A stretch of DNA of 64,000 nucleotides from Ancylostoma caninum (Eukaryota > Nematoda > Chromadorea > Rhabditida > Ancylostomatidae): NCBI GenBank assembly GCA_037903475.1, contig JBAJFG010000109.1, positions 310,001-374,000 of the forward strand, given 5' to 3'. The position numbers were made by a program, and so were the translations under genes. Below, piece after piece: positions 62,736-64,000 of this stretch (positions within the stretch are counted from its first letter, which is position 1; each line of letters starts with the position of its first letter). Below the pieces are notes generated by a model. The model was not told where the DNA came from, searched no databases, and worked only from the letters and a program-made list of their open reading frames with translations.

Positions 62736-64000
62736 TTCATCTATATGTATTCTAGAATTTCATCAAAAAAATAGAGCAGATTTTGGCTACAATTCCGCGT
62801 GAGATCCGCTTCAAGATAACCGAACCTCAACAAGTGCACGTACATACTCAATGCATTTGGACAATCTATACGCTTGAAAAGACTTCGCCGTTCTTTGCGT
62901 CTTATTGAAGAAACTTGCTGAGGAAATTCGAAGCAAAGGACTCTTTGACCAGTAAACAAGCGCTGTTACTAACATTGCGAATGGCTATGCCTAGGAAACA
63001 TAACAATCGATAACATAAAAATTATTGAACCGTTATATTTTGTATATGAGTCCATCAGATTTTTTGTGGATTATTCTTGGAGTAGTGAGTGTGCATGCAT
63101 AGATCCTGATGGCTCAGCAATTTTAAAATCAGCACTCATTTACCTAGACTTTGTTTGAGAAACGCTTGCCCATTCTTAAAGTACACGCATCCACTAAGCT
63201 TCAAAAGTCATTGGTTGCTGCCGTCATTTCCAGAACAATCTAATACAAATGAACGTTCTTCGTTGCACTGGTCTTCATGCTCCTAACCACTTTTATGGCT
63301 GATATGTACATCTACTGATAGCGAAGATGGCTGAAAATGAATTCTGGACCTGTTTGAACCAATTACGAAATCATAGCGAAATGGACAAAATATCTTGCTT
63401 GATTCGAAATAACCGTGATTTTGCACTTGATTCCACTTTTCCATTGTCTTTGTTGTTCTTGTTGGTCCTTGTTTACTGTCACAGAAAATAGCGGAAAGAA
63501 AAATTGAACGAAAAAAAAATTAGCTTTTTGTGGAATTTCCATCCCTGCCGCCATTTGTGGAGTTATGCTGAATTTTTCTAATAATAATATCTGCCCTGGT
63601 TTCAATAAAGTTTTTGTGCAGATGCTTGTTTTCCTTATATCCTCCTGCATCTTTTCTCCTACTTTACAACTGAGTAAAAGAGTCCCTATAAGTTTTATTT
63701 CGTCTCACTTAACTGCGCCTTATTCAATTTCGAGCACAAATATTTCATATGACGAGTGAACAAAGAGGAAAGAAGAAGAAAGCTGTCAGGATTCCACACA
63801 TGCATTATTATTATCAGTTCGATTTGTGCTCCTGAATGCTCCTGAAAAATAGTTGTTTCTGCTTTTTTTCCTAAAGATTTTTCTACAAGATACAATCTTG
63901 TCAGCTTCTGACCCTACTGTCTTTTACTATTGTAACCCTTCTTAACAAATTCTTTGATGTTTTCGAAATGTTTCAACATATCGGACCTGTACTGATTGTG
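62736..64000. other. Intergenic DNA, nothing recognised
   Basis: Short frames only on both strands, with no repeat family recognised. Confidence 0.45.

Overview
The window looks like nuclear DNA of a nematode, most likely a clade V (strongylid or hookworm-like) parasite. This is inferred from four things: a nematode-style rhodopsin-family receptor gene with many small exons and large introns; a probable trans-splice acceptor just before its start codon; two sequences that closely match the nematode spliced leader SL1; and a dense load of Helitrons, mariners, MULE, CR1 and small inverted-repeat elements. No prokaryotic features are present. Most long open frames here come from tandem repeats, not genes.

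Layout. 1-10.5 kb: mostly unique intergenic DNA with a deleted mariner, microsatellites and a foldback element holding a TTAA-flanked insert. 10.55-25.55 kb: one confident protein gene, an 11-exon G-protein-coupled receptor of 403 residues on the + strand; its introns hold a Tc1-like element, a hAT-type MITE and several small repeats. 26.05-34.81 kb: a nested transposon stack. Helitron B1 contains Helitron A1 and a CR1 retrotransposon; the CR1 contains a TTAA foldback element; the foldback contains Helitron A2; and A2 contains a hAT MITE. 34.86-38.47 kb: a third Helitron A, a TIR element and a palindromic MITE. About 37.85-43.36 kb: an AT-rich block with exon-like segments of an unrecognised split gene. 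One of its apparent introns holds a mariner, and that mariner holds a fourth Helitron A. 43.36-48.88 kb: two oppositely oriented copies (D-A, D-B) of an inverted-repeat element, each carrying an SL1-like leader plus splice donor, on either side of a broken MULE transposase. 49-64 kb: repeats, a 270-bp CA tract, two more Helitron B copies near their full length and a partial one, a mariner interrupted by one of these Helitrons, and long stretches with no recognised gene.

The receptor is the only gene I regard as probably functional. The AT-rich split gene is a weaker prediction. The most unusual observation is the SL1-like sequence carried by both copies of the D element.
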